Shown here piece after piece: positions 19,835 to 31,010 of a stretch of 64,000 nucleotides of DNA (its first letter is position 1; the number at the start of each line of letters is the position of its first letter). The notes beneath the pieces were generated by a model. That model searched no databases. It was not told the DNA's origin and saw nothing but the letters and a program-made list of their open reading frames with translations. Made by a program: the position numbers and the translations under genes. The stretch comes from Streptococcus suis (lineage in GTDB: Bacteria; Bacillota; Bacilli; Lactobacillales; Streptococcaceae). The stretch is from NCBI RefSeq assembly GCF_019856455.1, contig NZ_CP082205.1, forward strand, positions 930,001 through 994,000, written 5' to 3'.

Positions 19835-21138
19835 AGATAGAAAAATTATTTTTAAGGTTAGCAATCCCCTTTTTGTTAATTTCAATATTTGTTATGCCTG
19901 TGACAAAGGTTCCTGATGAAGCAACACATGCTTTTATGTCGTGGAATATATTATTTGATTCTCCGACAAGTAGAGATACTGAGGCAATGAATGAATTACG
20001 GACAACAGATTTTGCATATTCAAAACCGGAGATTCATGCAGTTGATTCTACAGAATATTCAAGCCTTTTTACCAAAATTCGTGATTTTTCAAAGGACAAA
20101 TTATCTATCGATTTTTCTCTGAAATCGTTAATGAGTACACCTCAGCTAATTGGTCTAGTTGTAGGTAAATTGCTTTATCCGTCATATGGTATGATGGTCA
20201 CTATAGGGCGCCTTTTTAATACAATAGTCTATATTATAGGTATCTACTATTTGATAAAAAAAATAAAGTATGGGAAGATGACCCTGTTTTTTGTCTCACT
20301 TTTACCTATGATGATTCAGCAGGCTGGCTCACTGTCTTATGATGTGGTGAACTATCTGGCTGTTGTTGCATTTTTTGTTTTTTATGTTAACTTATTGGTA
20401 GACAAGGTACTGACCACCAGGAAATTTATCAACTTAATATTACTATCCTTGATACTATATTTAACAAAAGCAAATAATATTTTACTTTTGGCACTATTGT
20501 TTTTTGTTGATTTTGAATTTGAAGGCGTCTTATCTAAGTTTAATTCGATTTTAAAATGGATTCAAAAGAGAAGATTACCAATTCTTATTTTGGGGTTTGG
20601 ACTAGTTTTACTTGTTAGCTATCTATTCCTACATAATAGAGGTGGTGTCGTGCACTTTGTGAAAGTGATGATAAACAGTTTATTTATCAATAATAGAAAT
20701 GATCATCTTAATGATATTTTAACGGTTGGTATTTTTGGTTATTTTGGCTGGTTTGTCACTCAACTACCTCTCTGGTTAATTTTCATAGATATTTTCATTT
20801 TTACGCTATTATTATTTAATGATGGAAATTTAAAGATAAGTAAAACAGAAGGTCTTGCTTCGTTATTTGTACTCCCTGTTCAGGTAGCTATCATTGTAGC
20901 GGGCATGTATTTTGCATGGACACCGACAGCTATTGGACCAAATGCAATGATTTCTCAAGGGGCACAAGGAAGATACTTTACTCCGTTTTTAGTCTATCTA
21001 TTTCCGGCATGTTTAATGTTAAAAGAGCAGGTAAGTGTATCGGTAAAACAGAAGTATTTGATACGGTTGCTCACTGGCACAGTAGTCATTAACTTTATCA
21101 TGTATCTATTTTTGATAGTGGATTATTATTGGTTGTAA
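19831..21138 (+). CDS. DUF2142 membrane protein, GT-C-like
   Basis: A 435-residue polytopic protein starting at ATG 19831, overlapping the flippase stop. The acidic pair in VPDEATHAFM directly after the first membrane helix is the usual position of the catalytic residues in GT-C glycosyltransferases. In such clusters GT-C proteins (for example GacL) add sugars from a lipid-phosphate donor outside the membrane. The donor could come from the GacI-like enzyme at 26561. This role is inferred; the family itself is poorly characterised. Confidence 0.7.
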   Translation: MKIEKLFLRLAIPFLLISIFVMPVTKVPDEATHAFMSWNILFDSPTSRDTEAMNELRTTDFAYSKPEIHAVDSTEYSSLFTKIRDFSKDKLSIDFSLKSLMSTPQLIGLVVGKLLYPSYGMMVTIGRLFNTIVYIIGIYYLIKKIKYGKMTLFFVSLLPMMIQQAGSLSYDVVNYLAVVAFFVFYVNLLVDKVLTTRKFINLILLSLILYLTKANNILLLALLFFVDFEFEGVLSKFNSILKWIQKRRLPILILGFGLVLLVSYLFLHNRGGVVHFVKVMINSLFINNRNDHLNDILTVGIFGYFGWFVTQLPLWLIFIDIFIFTLLLFNDGNLKISKTEGLASLFVLPVQVAIIVAGMYFAWTPTAIGPNAMISQGAQGRYFTPFLVYLFPACLMLKEQVSVSVKQKYLIRLLTGTVVINFIMYLFLIVDYYWL

Positions 21139-21160
21139 GAAGATAGTGGAAGAGGGAAAC

Positions 21161-22150
21161 GTGAATATATTATTTACATTGAATGATGCTTTTGTCCCGC
21201 AAGTTGCAGCTTGTATGGGCTCAATCATGCGAACATTAAACGAAGACGATACATGCCATTTTTATCTTTTCTCAGATGGTATAAGTCAACAGAATAAAGA
21301 AAAACTTCATCAATTTGTTACCGACGGAGGAAATAAATTGACAATCGTTGAATTGGAAAACTTGGAATCATATTTTGATTTTGAAGTTGACACAAATGGT
21401 TGGGTTTCGGTTGTACTTGCAAGATTACTTGTAGATAAATTACTGCCCGAAGAAGTTGATAGAATCATCTATTTAGATGGAGATACTTTAGTTTTAGAAA
21501 ATATTCGGGAGCTATGGGAAGTAGATTTGGAGGGGAGAGTCCTTGGAATGTGCCCAGAACCAACAGCTTCATCTGAGAGAAGAGAGAGTTTGGATTTGGG
21601 GATGAATATGTATCATAATTCAGGTGTATTGCTAATTGACTTGCAACAGTGGCGAATGAGAGAAATTGGTAAAAAAATATTTCATTATTATCGTGTAAAT
21701 GATGGACGACTTTTTGCGCCAGATCAAGATGCACTGAATGGAGCATTGAAAGAAGAGATAAAAACACTCTCAATCACTTATAATTATTTTAATATTTTTG
21801 ATGTTTATCCATATCGTACGTTGGAAAAATTAAGTAGGCCTTCAACGTTTATTTCAAAAGAAGAATTTGTAAAAATTCGTAAGCAACCACGTATTGTTCA
21901 TTTTTTAGGTGAAGAACGTCCATGGAGAATCGGAAATAAACATCGATTTAGAGAGGACTATGTTTCTGCATTAAATCAGACGCCATGGAGAGGTACTCAA
22001 TTTGAGAGTGGTTGGCAGTTTTACTTTTTCTGCTTTAATCTTTTTAACATGGTTATGAAGCCTTTTCCTATGTTGCGTTATAAAATTATTACAGTCTTAA
22101 TTCCTGTATTCATGAAATATAGGAAAATTAGATTACAAAAAGGAGTCTAG
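21161..22150 (+). CDS. Family 8 glycosyltransferase
   Basis: A 329-residue GT8 (general stress/galactosyl- or glucosyltransferase type) enzyme. GTG 21161 gives the family-typical N-terminus MNILFTLNDAFVPQ and has AGAGGG four bases upstream. GTG 21146 would add five residues. The DxD motif is in YLDGDTLVLENI, followed by NSGVLLIDLQQWR, DQDALNG and HFLGEERPW. It probably adds a hexose to the polysaccharide side chain; the sugar is unknown. Confidence 0.85.
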   Translation: MNILFTLNDAFVPQVAACMGSIMRTLNEDDTCHFYLFSDGISQQNKEKLHQFVTDGGNKLTIVELENLESYFDFEVDTNGWVSVVLARLLVDKLLPEEVDRIIYLDGDTLVLENIRELWEVDLEGRVLGMCPEPTASSERRESLDLGMNMYHNSGVLLIDLQQWRMREIGKKIFHYYRVNDGRLFAPDQDALNGALKEEIKTLSITYNYFNIFDVYPYRTLEKLSRPSTFISKEEFVKIRKQPRIVHFLGEERPWRIGNKHRFREDYVSALNQTPWRGTQFESGWQFYFFCFNLFNMVMKPFPMLRYKIITVLIPVFMKYRKIRLQKGV

Positions 22151-22152
22151 GT

Positions 22153-23133
22153 GTGAAGTTTTCCGTTATTATCCCAGCGTACAATGTTGCTGATTATCTG
22201 GAAGAATGTGTGTATAGTGTACTGAATCAGACTTATGAAGAATTTGAAATATTGTTGGTAGATGACGGTTCTACAGATGGTAAAACCTCCAATATATGCG
22301 ATAAATTAGCAGCTAAAGATGATAGGGTGAAGGTATTTCATCAAACTAATGGTGGGCAATCAATTGCGAGAAATACGGGAATAAAAAATGCTAGTGGTGA
22401 TTATATTTTATTCCTAGATGGTGATGATTTTTGGACTGATGTGCATTTTTTAGATGAAATCAATAATGAACTACATTCTCATGAGGAAGTGGTAGATGCA
22501 GTAATTTATCCATTTTCATACTGGTATGGTAATGCTGATATAAGAGTTCGTGATTTCCCTCAAAAATTACCTAGACATGAAGTTATTACTGATTCTGTTC
22601 TACTTGTAGAAACAGGCGCATTGATTGCTCCTGTTTGGAACAAGTGTGTCCACAGAGAACTATTTGCAGATTCTTTGATGTTTCCGGATGGGTTAATGTA
22701 CGAAGATGGTATTTGGTGTGCAGACCTATTAAAAATAATAACTTGTTGTTGTGTCATTGAAAATTCTAATTATATGTATAGACAAAATAGAGATGGAAGT
22801 TTTACTAACAAAATTACACAAAAAAAAGTCTATCATGCCTTTAGAGGAATTGAAGAAAATCTAAAGAATTTTAAACAACTATCGAATGAGAAACAAGAAG
22901 CACTTTTGATTTATTTATCAAATTCTTATATTTCCATCTTGCCATTTGTATTTCCATATCTGAATAATTCTGATATAAAAATGTTTGTGAAAAAATTTAG
23001 ATATTTGCTAAAATATTCACAGAGGGTAGAACTTGTTTCGTTTAGAATCTCAGGTTTAATGACCAGAGTTCTGGGGATATATGTATCAACATTTATTCAA
23101 AACAAACTTTTGAAAATTTATAAAAGTAGATAA
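22153..23133 (+). CDS. Family 2 glycosyltransferase
   Basis: A 326-residue GT2 enzyme with SVIIPAYNVADYLEECVYSV, DDGSTDGKT and the DxD-type FLDGDDFW. It starts at GTG 22153, two bases after the GT8 stop, with AGGAG in the end of that gene. C-terminal residues 230-326 are less conserved and may bind the membrane. A side-chain sugar transferase is inferred from context. Confidence 0.85.
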   Translation: MKFSVIIPAYNVADYLEECVYSVLNQTYEEFEILLVDDGSTDGKTSNICDKLAAKDDRVKVFHQTNGGQSIARNTGIKNASGDYILFLDGDDFWTDVHFLDEINNELHSHEEVVDAVIYPFSYWYGNADIRVRDFPQKLPRHEVITDSVLLVETGALIAPVWNKCVHRELFADSLMFPDGLMYEDGIWCADLLKIITCCCVIENSNYMYRQNRDGSFTNKITQKKVYHAFRGIEENLKNFKQLSNEKQEALLIYLSNSYISILPFVFPYLNNSDIKMFVKKFRYLLKYSQRVELVSFRISGLMTRVLGIYVSTFIQNKLLKIYKSR

Positions 23134-23142
23134 TAATAGAAA

Positions 23143-25203
23143 GTGATTGGTAACACTGTGAAAAGGTGGATTAGAAATTTCACAACGCGATTATTTATCT
23201 TATCAGGTAAATACAAGCTATTGTTTTATATATTAGAGCTTACCAAAAATATTGCAAAGTTTTTCTGGAGAATTCCAAAATATATAAAGCGAACTCTACT
23301 AGCTTTGCAACGTGATAAGCAACGTAGAAATAATTATTCAGATATCAAAAATCGTTACTTGATTTACACAATTTATGAACATCAATCGTCTTTACAGGAC
23401 TATAAAGTAATTTTTTTAGAGGCATTGGCTAAAATTTCTCGAGATGTTTTAATTGTTGTAAATGGTAAACTTCCACAGGCTGATATAAATCGTTTAGCAC
23501 AATTTGGTAAGGTTTTGGAAAGAGATAATGAGGGCTATGACGTTGCGGCTTTCCGACACGGGATAATACATACTGGAAAAGAGGCGTTACAACAGTATAA
23601 TCAGCTCATCTTGGTTAATGATACGAATATTGGTCCTTTTAGAGATTTAGAAGAGGTTTTCTCTGAGTTTAATTCCGATCAGCTAGACTTTTGGGGAATT
23701 TCCATGGGTGAGGAGCAACTAGACTTTACTGGTTATAACCCTTATGGTAAAATTCCTAAGCACTTACAATCATATTTTGTTGTTATTGAAAATAGCTTGC
23801 TTAGGTATGAAGGATTTTATGATTATTGGGAAAAGCTCTCTGATACGGATTCTCGTAATAAGGCAATTGGAAAACATGAAACTGTGTTTGCAAAATATTT
23901 TCATGATCGAGGCTTTAAGTATGAAGCATTGATTAAAGACACGAAAGATAGTGCATTGTATATTCATCCGCTTAAATTATTAAAGCAAGGTTGTCCATTA
24001 GTTAAGTATTCGGCCTTTAGAAATTATGACAGAGAACAATATTTTTGGCATGGTTTAGAGAGAGAATCTGAGATTCCAGATTTGATGGAGTATATTGCTA
24101 AGGAAACAGATTATCCGATTGAAGTGGTGTCTTCTATATTAGAAGATTTTAAAACTAGAGAAAATCAATCTTATATTTTGATTATTGATGGTGTTGAAAA
24201 TATTATTCCACAATGTACACGTTATCGTGTGTTAAATAAGGCTGAGCAATTGCGAGAACTTGGTTATACAGTTCGAGTGATAAATAATTCTCTTGTACAA
24301 CTTCAGGATGCACAGTTTGCTAGTCATATTATTATTTATCGTGCTCCATTCAATGATATGCTGAAAGAAATATGTAGGGCGGCACACATAAAGAACAGAC
24401 CTGTTTATTTTGATATTGATGATTTGGTTTTTGATACAAAATTTACAGATGAACTTGAATTTACCCAAGGTTTGAGCAAGAGAGAGAAAAAAGGCTACGA
24501 TACAAGTGTTTTAGCTTACAAAAAAATGCTTTCTCTCTGCGACTATGCTATCACATCAACTTCGAAATTGAAAGACGAGCTTGAACAATATAAAAACAAG
24601 GTTATCTTGAATCGCAACGTCATGTCTAAAGAATTAGTTGAGCGTAGTTTACAAGTTAAGAAAAATTCGAACGACAATAAAGTTAAAATAGGATATTTCT
24701 CAGGGTCAATTACACACAACGAAAATTTTGATTTAATTAGTCAAGCATTGCTACATCTACTTCAAAAGTACCCGCAAGTGGAATTACATATAGTAGGATA
24801 TTTAGACATTCCGAAACCATTCCAAAAATTCAAAAAACAGATTGTGAGTCATGATTATGTTGATTGGAGAAAGCTTCCGATTTTAATTTCACAAGTTGAT
24901 ATTAACTTGGCGCCGCTTGTAACCACAACCTTTAATGAAGCAAAGTCGGAAATTAAATGGATAGAAGCAGCAGCAGTTAAAGTTGTGACAGTCGCAAGTA
25001 ATCTTGGAGCATTTGAAGAGATGATTCAAGATGGAGTGACTGGAGTTCTAGCAGATGATAACGAATGGGAAAGTAAATTGGAGAGATTGATTCTTGAACA
25101 AGACTTGAGAGAACAAATAGCAGAAAATGCTTTTGAGTTTGTAATGAATCATTGCACTACAGCAAATAGAATTAATGATTTTTTGAAAGAAGAGTTAGTC
25201 TAA
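23143..25203 (+). CDS. RgpF domain fused to a GT4-type glycosyltransferase
   Basis: A 686-residue two-domain protein. Residues about 65-340 repeat the RgpF core (DNEGYDVAAFRHG, NDTNIGPFRDLEEVF, LDFWGISMG). Residues about 345-686 form a GT-B glycosyltransferase lobe pair (RYRVLNKAEQLRELGY; IGYFSGSITHNENFDLI; the late EIKWIEAAA and GVLADD segments resemble GT4 donor sites). Start is GTG 23143, with GTG 23158 also possible. The fusion suggests consecutive addition of two sugars, one probably rhamnose. AT content is high, as in its neighbours. Stop overlaps the next start (TAATG). Confidence 0.8.
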   Translation: MIGNTVKRWIRNFTTRLFILSGKYKLLFYILELTKNIAKFFWRIPKYIKRTLLALQRDKQRRNNYSDIKNRYLIYTIYEHQSSLQDYKVIFLEALAKISRDVLIVVNGKLPQADINRLAQFGKVLERDNEGYDVAAFRHGIIHTGKEALQQYNQLILVNDTNIGPFRDLEEVFSEFNSDQLDFWGISMGEEQLDFTGYNPYGKIPKHLQSYFVVIENSLLRYEGFYDYWEKLSDTDSRNKAIGKHETVFAKYFHDRGFKYEALIKDTKDSALYIHPLKLLKQGCPLVKYSAFRNYDREQYFWHGLERESEIPDLMEYIAKETDYPIEVVSSILEDFKTRENQSYILIIDGVENIIPQCTRYRVLNKAEQLRELGYTVRVINNSLVQLQDAQFASHIIIYRAPFNDMLKEICRAAHIKNRPVYFDIDDLVFDTKFTDELEFTQGLSKREKKGYDTSVLAYKKMLSLCDYAITSTSKLKDELEQYKNKVILNRNVMSKELVERSLQVKKNSNDNKVKIGYFSGSITHNENFDLISQALLHLLQKYPQVELHIVGYLDIPKPFQKFKKQIVSHDYVDWRKLPILISQVDINLAPLVTTTFNEAKSEIKWIEAAAVKVVTVASNLGAFEEMIQDGVTGVLADDNEWESKLERLILEQDLREQIAENAFEFVMNHCTTANRINDFLKEELV

Positions 25204-26456
25204 TGAAACGTATTTTGTTTATTTCTCCTACGACTAGTATGGATAATGGTGCGGAGAAGTCTATTTATTATCTAATGAAGCACCTTACTCAATTGGGACA
25301 CACAGTTATAAATGTTACTCATGCAATAGGAGGGGAACCACAAGATAAGCATGAGCGACTTTATAAAATGATAGGGGTTAAGAATTACTATTTGCCAACC
25401 GTCAAGTGGTGGTGGCCGGATGCACCAGGTGGAGGAATTCTTAATAGAGAAGAGGCTACAAGCTACTATCGCCAGAATGTTCAAGACATATCTGAAATTA
25501 TTGAGCAAAATGAGATAGACTTGGTTATTTCAAATACTGTTAATGTTTTTCAGGGAGCAATTGCTGCCTCATGTCAAAAGGTTCCCCATTTCTGGCTAAT
25601 TCATGAATTTCCTAAAAATGAGTTTGCTTATTATGCTGATAAAATTGACTTCATAGAAGAGTATTCTTCAGAATTATTTAGTGTGACTGGAGAGTTAAAT
25701 AATTTTTTAACACCACTATTTAATAAGAGAGTCCATCCGTTTATTTCTTATACTGAACAAGAAACAAAAGATTTAAAAAAAGGCAATCAAGTTAGAATTG
25801 TTTCTGTTGGTCGATTAACAGAAGGAAAAAATCAATTAGAACTTATAAAAGCATATAAGACACTAAATAGATTAGATATCGAATTGGTTTTTATTGGAGG
25901 ATGGGATAGTAAATACAAAGCTATTTGTGATGAATATATCCATGAAAATAAATTACAGAAAAATGTTAAATTTTTAGGTAACTTGGATAATCCTTGGGAA
26001 GAAGTCACTGATAGAGATATCTGTGTTTTCCCCTCATCTATGGAAACTTTTGGCTTAGTCTATGTTGAAGCAATCTTAAGAGGGCTTCCAGTAATTCTAT
26101 CAGATAATTTAGGACATTTGACGGCATTTGAAATATTCTCAGCAGGTCAAATTTATAAATTGGGCGATATAGAAGAGTTGGTGACTAAGTTAGAGCAAGT
26201 GATTGAATCTTTTAGAAATTTTTCAGATAGGGCTCGGCTTGATGTGGAACGTTTACGTACTCTATATACACCAGAAGTTGCCTATAAAGAAATACTGAAC
26301 GGCATCAATCACTTAGAATATACTGGACACCAAAATACAAATTTAAGTCACATAAAAGAGTTATTGACTTTAAATATGCATCCAACAAGATTAGAGCGTT
26401 ATGCAAGATTGATCAGCAAGATCGCGACAAAAATCAGACATAAACTTCGACTTTGA
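25203..26456 (+). CDS. Family 4 glycosyltransferase
   Basis: A 417-residue GT-B fold enzyme. The N-terminal lobe opens ILFISPTTSMDNGAEKSIYYL. The donor site shows SVGRLTEGKNQLELI, FIGGWDSKY and the ExFGLVYVEA-type PSSMETFGLVYVEAI. ATG overlaps the previous stop. Substrate unknown; part of the rhamnan operon. Confidence 0.85.
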   Translation: MKRILFISPTTSMDNGAEKSIYYLMKHLTQLGHTVINVTHAIGGEPQDKHERLYKMIGVKNYYLPTVKWWWPDAPGGGILNREEATSYYRQNVQDISEIIEQNEIDLVISNTVNVFQGAIAASCQKVPHFWLIHEFPKNEFAYYADKIDFIEEYSSELFSVTGELNNFLTPLFNKRVHPFISYTEQETKDLKKGNQVRIVSVGRLTEGKNQLELIKAYKTLNRLDIELVFIGGWDSKYKAICDEYIHENKLQKNVKFLGNLDNPWEEVTDRDICVFPSSMETFGLVYVEAILRGLPVILSDNLGHLTAFEIFSAGQIYKLGDIEELVTKLEQVIESFRNFSDRARLDVERLRTLYTPEVAYKEILNGINHLEYTGHQNTNLSHIKELLTLNMHPTRLERYARLISKIATKIRHKLRL

Positions 26457-26560
26457 TGGATAATAGGATATCTATGTTAAAATATGTATTATTATAGTTT
26501 CTTCAAATGAGTAAGTAGAATCTAAAAAGTTATATAGAATTCTAGTTTTAGAGAGAAAAA

Positions 26561-27277
26561 ATGAAAGTATTAATGATTATCCCTGCCTACAATGAAGAAG
26601 AAAGTATCCTTCAAACTGTTCAGGGAATTATAGATTATAGAAATAGTGTGAATTTCCAATTGGATTATGTTGTCATCAATGATGGTTCAACAGATAGCAC
26701 GAAAGAAATTTTAATTCAAAATAAATTAAATGCTGTTCACCTAGTACAAAATTTAGGCATTGGTGGAGCTGTTCAGACGGGATATAAATATGCCTTGGAC
26801 AATGACTATGATGTAGCAGTTCAATTTGATGGTGATGGTCAGCATGACATTCGTTCATTAAATAGCTTAATTCAGCCAATCTTAGTTGGTCAGGCTGATA
26901 TGGTGATTGGCTCACGCTTTGTTGGTGATACTTTGTCGGAATTTCAAACTAGCTTTATGAGACGTTTTGGAATAGGTGTTATTTCAAATATGATTAAATT
27001 AACAACTGGAAACCGAATTTGGGATACTACATCAGGTTATCGTTTGGGAAATAGAAAAGTGATTGCACAATTTGCAAAACGATACCCGATTAAATATCCG
27101 GAACCGGAATCAACTGTTCATTTACTAAAGCAAAATTTCCAAGTAGTAGAAGCACCGGCAAATATGTTTGAAAGAGCGGGAGGGGTTTCTTCGATTACTC
27201 CATTTAAGTCCATCCGCTACATGGTAGAAGTTTGCTCATCAATCTTGATTGCATCATTAATGAAGGAGGGAGAATAA
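26561..27277 (+). CDS. GacI/DPM1-like GT2, polyprenyl-phosphate sugar synthase
   Basis: A 238-residue GT2 of the dolichol-phosphate mannosyltransferase type: MIIPAYNEEESI, INDGSTDST, QFDGDGQHD (DxD) and TSGYRLGNRK. GacI/RgpI homologues make a GlcNAc-phosphate-undecaprenol donor for side chains, helped by a small DUF2304 protein, which is encoded next here too. The C-terminus has only a short hydrophobic stretch, so membrane binding may rest on that partner. A 104-bp AT-rich gap before it may hold an internal promoter. Confidence 0.82.
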   Translation: MKVLMIIPAYNEEESILQTVQGIIDYRNSVNFQLDYVVINDGSTDSTKEILIQNKLNAVHLVQNLGIGGAVQTGYKYALDNDYDVAVQFDGDGQHDIRSLNSLIQPILVGQADMVIGSRFVGDTLSEFQTSFMRRFGIGVISNMIKLTTGNRIWDTTSGYRLGNRKVIAQFAKRYPIKYPEPESTVHLLKQNFQVVEAPANMFERAGGVSSITPFKSIRYMVEVCSSILIASLMKEGE

Positions 27278-27633
27278 TGACCATACAAGCATTAGCTATG
27301 TTTCTTGCTTCACTAGGTTTTTTGTATTTTATTTTTAGGAATATTAATAAAAATAAGATCTTATTCGAACATGCCTTTATGTGGATTATTATTGGCTTCG
27401 GACTGATTGTTTTTGCGCTCTTTGATGTTATTCCTATTAAATTGGCTTACTTATTCGGGTTTGGTCTGACTTCCAATTTCTTGTTATCTGTGGCAATTTT
27501 TGTTCTCTTGGTGATTGGATTTTTGCACAGTATGGCTTTATCTCAACAAAAGCAGCAGATTAAAAATTTAATTCAAGAAGTATCAATGACTAAAAAAAGA
27601 ATGTCTGAGTTGGAGGAGCATCATGCAGAATAA
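27277..27633 (+). CDS. DUF2304 small membrane protein, GacJ-like
   Basis: A 118-residue protein with three predicted helices and a charged C-terminal coiled-coil-like tail (QQKQQIKNLIQEV...). Start ATG 27277 overlaps the upstream stop and has AAGGAGGG before it. In group A Streptococcus the DUF2304 protein GacJ forms a complex with GacI and boosts its activity, so the same partnership is inferred here. Confidence 0.8.
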   Translation: MTIQALAMFLASLGFLYFIFRNINKNKILFEHAFMWIIIGFGLIVFALFDVIPIKLAYLFGFGLTSNFLLSVAIFVLLVIGFLHSMALSQQKQQIKNLIQEVSMTKKRMSELEEHHAE

Positions 27634-28397
27634 CCATACATTTGTTATCTGTGCTTATGGAGATAGTAAGTATCTAGAAGAATGCATCCATTCGTTAAAG
27701 CAGCAAACACTTCAATCACAACTCATCCTATACACTAGTACTCCGAGTGAATATATAGAACAAATTTGCCAAAAGAATGCAATCGTAATGCGTACCGCAC
27801 AAGGAGGAGGTATTGGAAAAGATTGGAATTTGGCACTCTCTTTTGTAACAACCCCTTATGCTACAATTGCTCATCAAGATGATATTTATTTACCAGACTA
27901 TTGTGAAAAAATAATGTCTCAGATGACAGAGGAAACGTTGATTGCTTATTCAGATTACCAGGAAGTTAAGGAAGGTGTGGCTATTCCCTTAACTTCAAAT
28001 TTGAAAATCAAGCAACTCATGTTACGGACAATGGCCATGTTTCCCAAATGGAAGTTTTGGCGGAATAGGGTTTTAGCCTTTGGTAATCCAATTTCTTGTC
28101 CAGCTGTGACCTATAATTTGAAGAAACTGAATGATTTCAAGTTTAATGAAGAAATGAAAGTTTCTCTTGATTGGTTTGCTTGGTATCAGATTGCACAAAA
28201 AAATGGTAGCTTTACCTTTGTAGACGAGGGTTTGATGTATCATCGTATCCATGAGGAGTCTGAGACGACAAATAGCATTGAAAACAATATTCGTACAAAA
28301 GAAGACTATGAAATGTATTTGTTGTTCTGGCCAGAGTTTATTGCCAAATTTCTCTTGAGATACTATGTTAAGAGTCAAGAAACGAATGGAGGAAACA

Positions 28398-28411
<14 letters not shown>
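27623..28411 (+). CDS. Family 2 glycosyltransferase
   Basis: A 262-residue GT2-like enzyme (FVICAYGDSKYLEECI; HQDDIYLPDYC as the metal motif; SLDWFAWYQIA). It overlaps the DUF2304 gene by 11 bases and the phosphodiesterase ATG (28398) lies inside its end, so three genes are translationally linked. Donor sugar unknown. Confidence 0.8.
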
Positions 28412-29623
<1,212 letters not shown>

Positions 29624-29744
29624 TCGTTATTATTACTAATGACACTATTTTAATCATATCATCAAAAAATATTTCAAAAGCATTTCAGAAGTTTTACAAA
29701 CAAACTAATATTGTCGTGTAAATGTAATAAAAATTTCAAAAGAT

Positions 29745-29777
29745 AGAGGTTTTCATAGGAAAATCTCTTTTTTTGTG
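29745..29777 (+). terminator. Terminator of the rhamnan operon
   Basis: AGAGGTTTTC (29745-29754) pairs with GAAAATCTCT (29759-29768), with one G-T pair, followed by seven or more T. Confidence 0.8.
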
Positions 29778-29802
29778 CTAGAATAATAGATGGAGGTCCG
29801 AT

Positions 29803-30291
29803 ATGATCAAAATTTTTGGTAAAATTCGTTACCATTGGCAACCGGATTTATCATGGGCCATTATTTACTGGTCACTTACCTTCACGCCTATTTTCATTGG
29901 TATGACACTTTTATTGGAAAAGTTGAGAGTTTCAAGATTATTTATCTTACTTCTCTCTCTCTTTGCTGTATTAGTAGTGCTTGGATTACATCGCTATTTC
30001 GAGATAAAAGAAAAGCATTTACGGATTGCTTCGGCTAATCCTTTTGCAGTACAGAAAATTGAAATTGCTACCATAGAAAAAATTGAAGTTTCTTATCTAG
30101 CCATTCGCATATTTTCACAAGCATTTCCCAATGGGCAGGTGTATCACATGCGCAAATGGCCGAAAAAATACTTTATTAACCATTTAGCTATTCATAATTG
30201 CTTCAAGGGTGAGATTGAATTAATAGACCATTTAATAAAACAGGATTATTTTGAAGAGTATTATACAAAAAAAGCCAAATCAATCCGCTGA
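29803..30291 (+). CDS. EbsA-like membrane protein
   Basis: A 162-residue protein with two N-terminal predicted helices (about residues 17-38 and 44-62) and a soluble C-terminal domain. Its sequence and its position next to the ferredoxin gene match the EbsA-like family of lactic acid bacteria. EbsA was linked to pheromone-related surface functions in enterococci, but the role in streptococci is unknown. GGAGG precedes ATG 29803. Its end overlaps the convergent ferredoxin gene by 12 bases. Confidence 0.7.
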   Translation: MIKIFGKIRYHWQPDLSWAIIYWSLTFTPIFIGMTLLLEKLRVSRLFILLLSLFAVLVVLGLHRYFEIKEKHLRIASANPFAVQKIEIATIEKIEVSYLAIRIFSQAFPNGQVYHMRKWPKKYFINHLAIHNCFKGEIELIDHLIKQDYFEEYYTKKAKSIR

Positions 30292-30474
30292 AATGGCTTT
30301 TGTAGGACAGGATTTGATGGCTTTGAGAATATCTGGATTGGGTTCAATCGTTTTCTCAAATTGTGAGTCGTCTGAAAAAACAACGATACCGTCGTCATCA
30401 TAATCGAATATAGATGAATAGGTTTGGCAGAGCCCGCAGGCAATGCACCGTTCAGGAATAAGTTTTATTTTCAT
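30280..30474 (-). CDS. Single-cluster ferredoxin
   Basis: A 64-residue acidic electron carrier. CIACGLC plus a downstream CPTKAI give the four ligands of one [4Fe-4S] cluster. Start is ATG 30474; the longer open frame upstream crosses the divergent promoter region. Convergent overlap with the EbsA-like gene and divergent from the LysM gene is the usual streptococcal arrangement. Confidence 0.9.
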   Translation of the reverse strand: MKIKLIPERCIACGLCQTYSSIFDYDDDGIVVFSDDSQFEKTIEPNPDILKAIKSCPTKAISAD

Positions 30475-30524
30475 ATTAGTATTGTAATCATATTTTAATA
30501 AAAATACAAGGAGTTTTCTCGATA

Positions 30525-31001
30525 ATGTCACAAGAGCCATGGAATGAAGAAGTTTATCAAACAGAAACAGTTAGTCGAAAAGAACGTTTAAACAAGGGAG
30601 TAGCAAGTACAACAGTATTTACAGTCTTGGCAATTATTTTCTTTGTTATCGTACTGATTATTGGTATCACTGCTATCTATTTGTCGGTTGGAGGAAGTAA
30701 AACAGATTCAACTAAAGAATTTTATAATCCAAGCTCCGCGGCAGTTGTAGCAGAAAGTTCAACTTCAGTTGCAGAAACACAGGAGTCTACTTCTACTGAT
30801 GCGACAGAAACAACGGAAACAAGTTCCAGTCTAGCAGAAGCTACGGATGGCTCTACCCTTACTGTTCAAGCAGGTGAAGGTGTTGGGCAATTAGCCGCAC
30901 GTGGCGGGATTTCAATTGCTGAGCTAGAGCGATTAAATCCAGAGAAAATGACCACAGGGTCTTGGCTTGCGCATCCAGGTGATGTAGTCCGTATTAGATA
31001 A
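30525..31001 (+). CDS. LysM-containing surface-associated protein (SAG1386/EF1546 type)
   Basis: A 158-residue protein: charged N-terminus, one membrane helix (about 27-50, VFTVLAIIFFVIVLIIGI), a Ser/Thr/Glu-rich linker and a C-terminal LysM-like domain (VQAGEGVGQLAARGGISIAE...NPGDVVRI-like end) that should bind peptidoglycan. AAGGAG lies about 12 bases before the ATG. It is followed nine bases later by cmk, a conserved pairing. Confidence 0.82.
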   Translation: MSQEPWNEEVYQTETVSRKERLNKGVASTTVFTVLAIIFFVIVLIIGITAIYLSVGGSKTDSTKEFYNPSSAAVVAESSTSVAETQESTSTDATETTETSSSLAEATDGSTLTVQAGEGVGQLAARGGISIAELERLNPEKMTTGSWLAHPGDVVRIR

Positions 31002-31010
31002 AGAGGAGTT

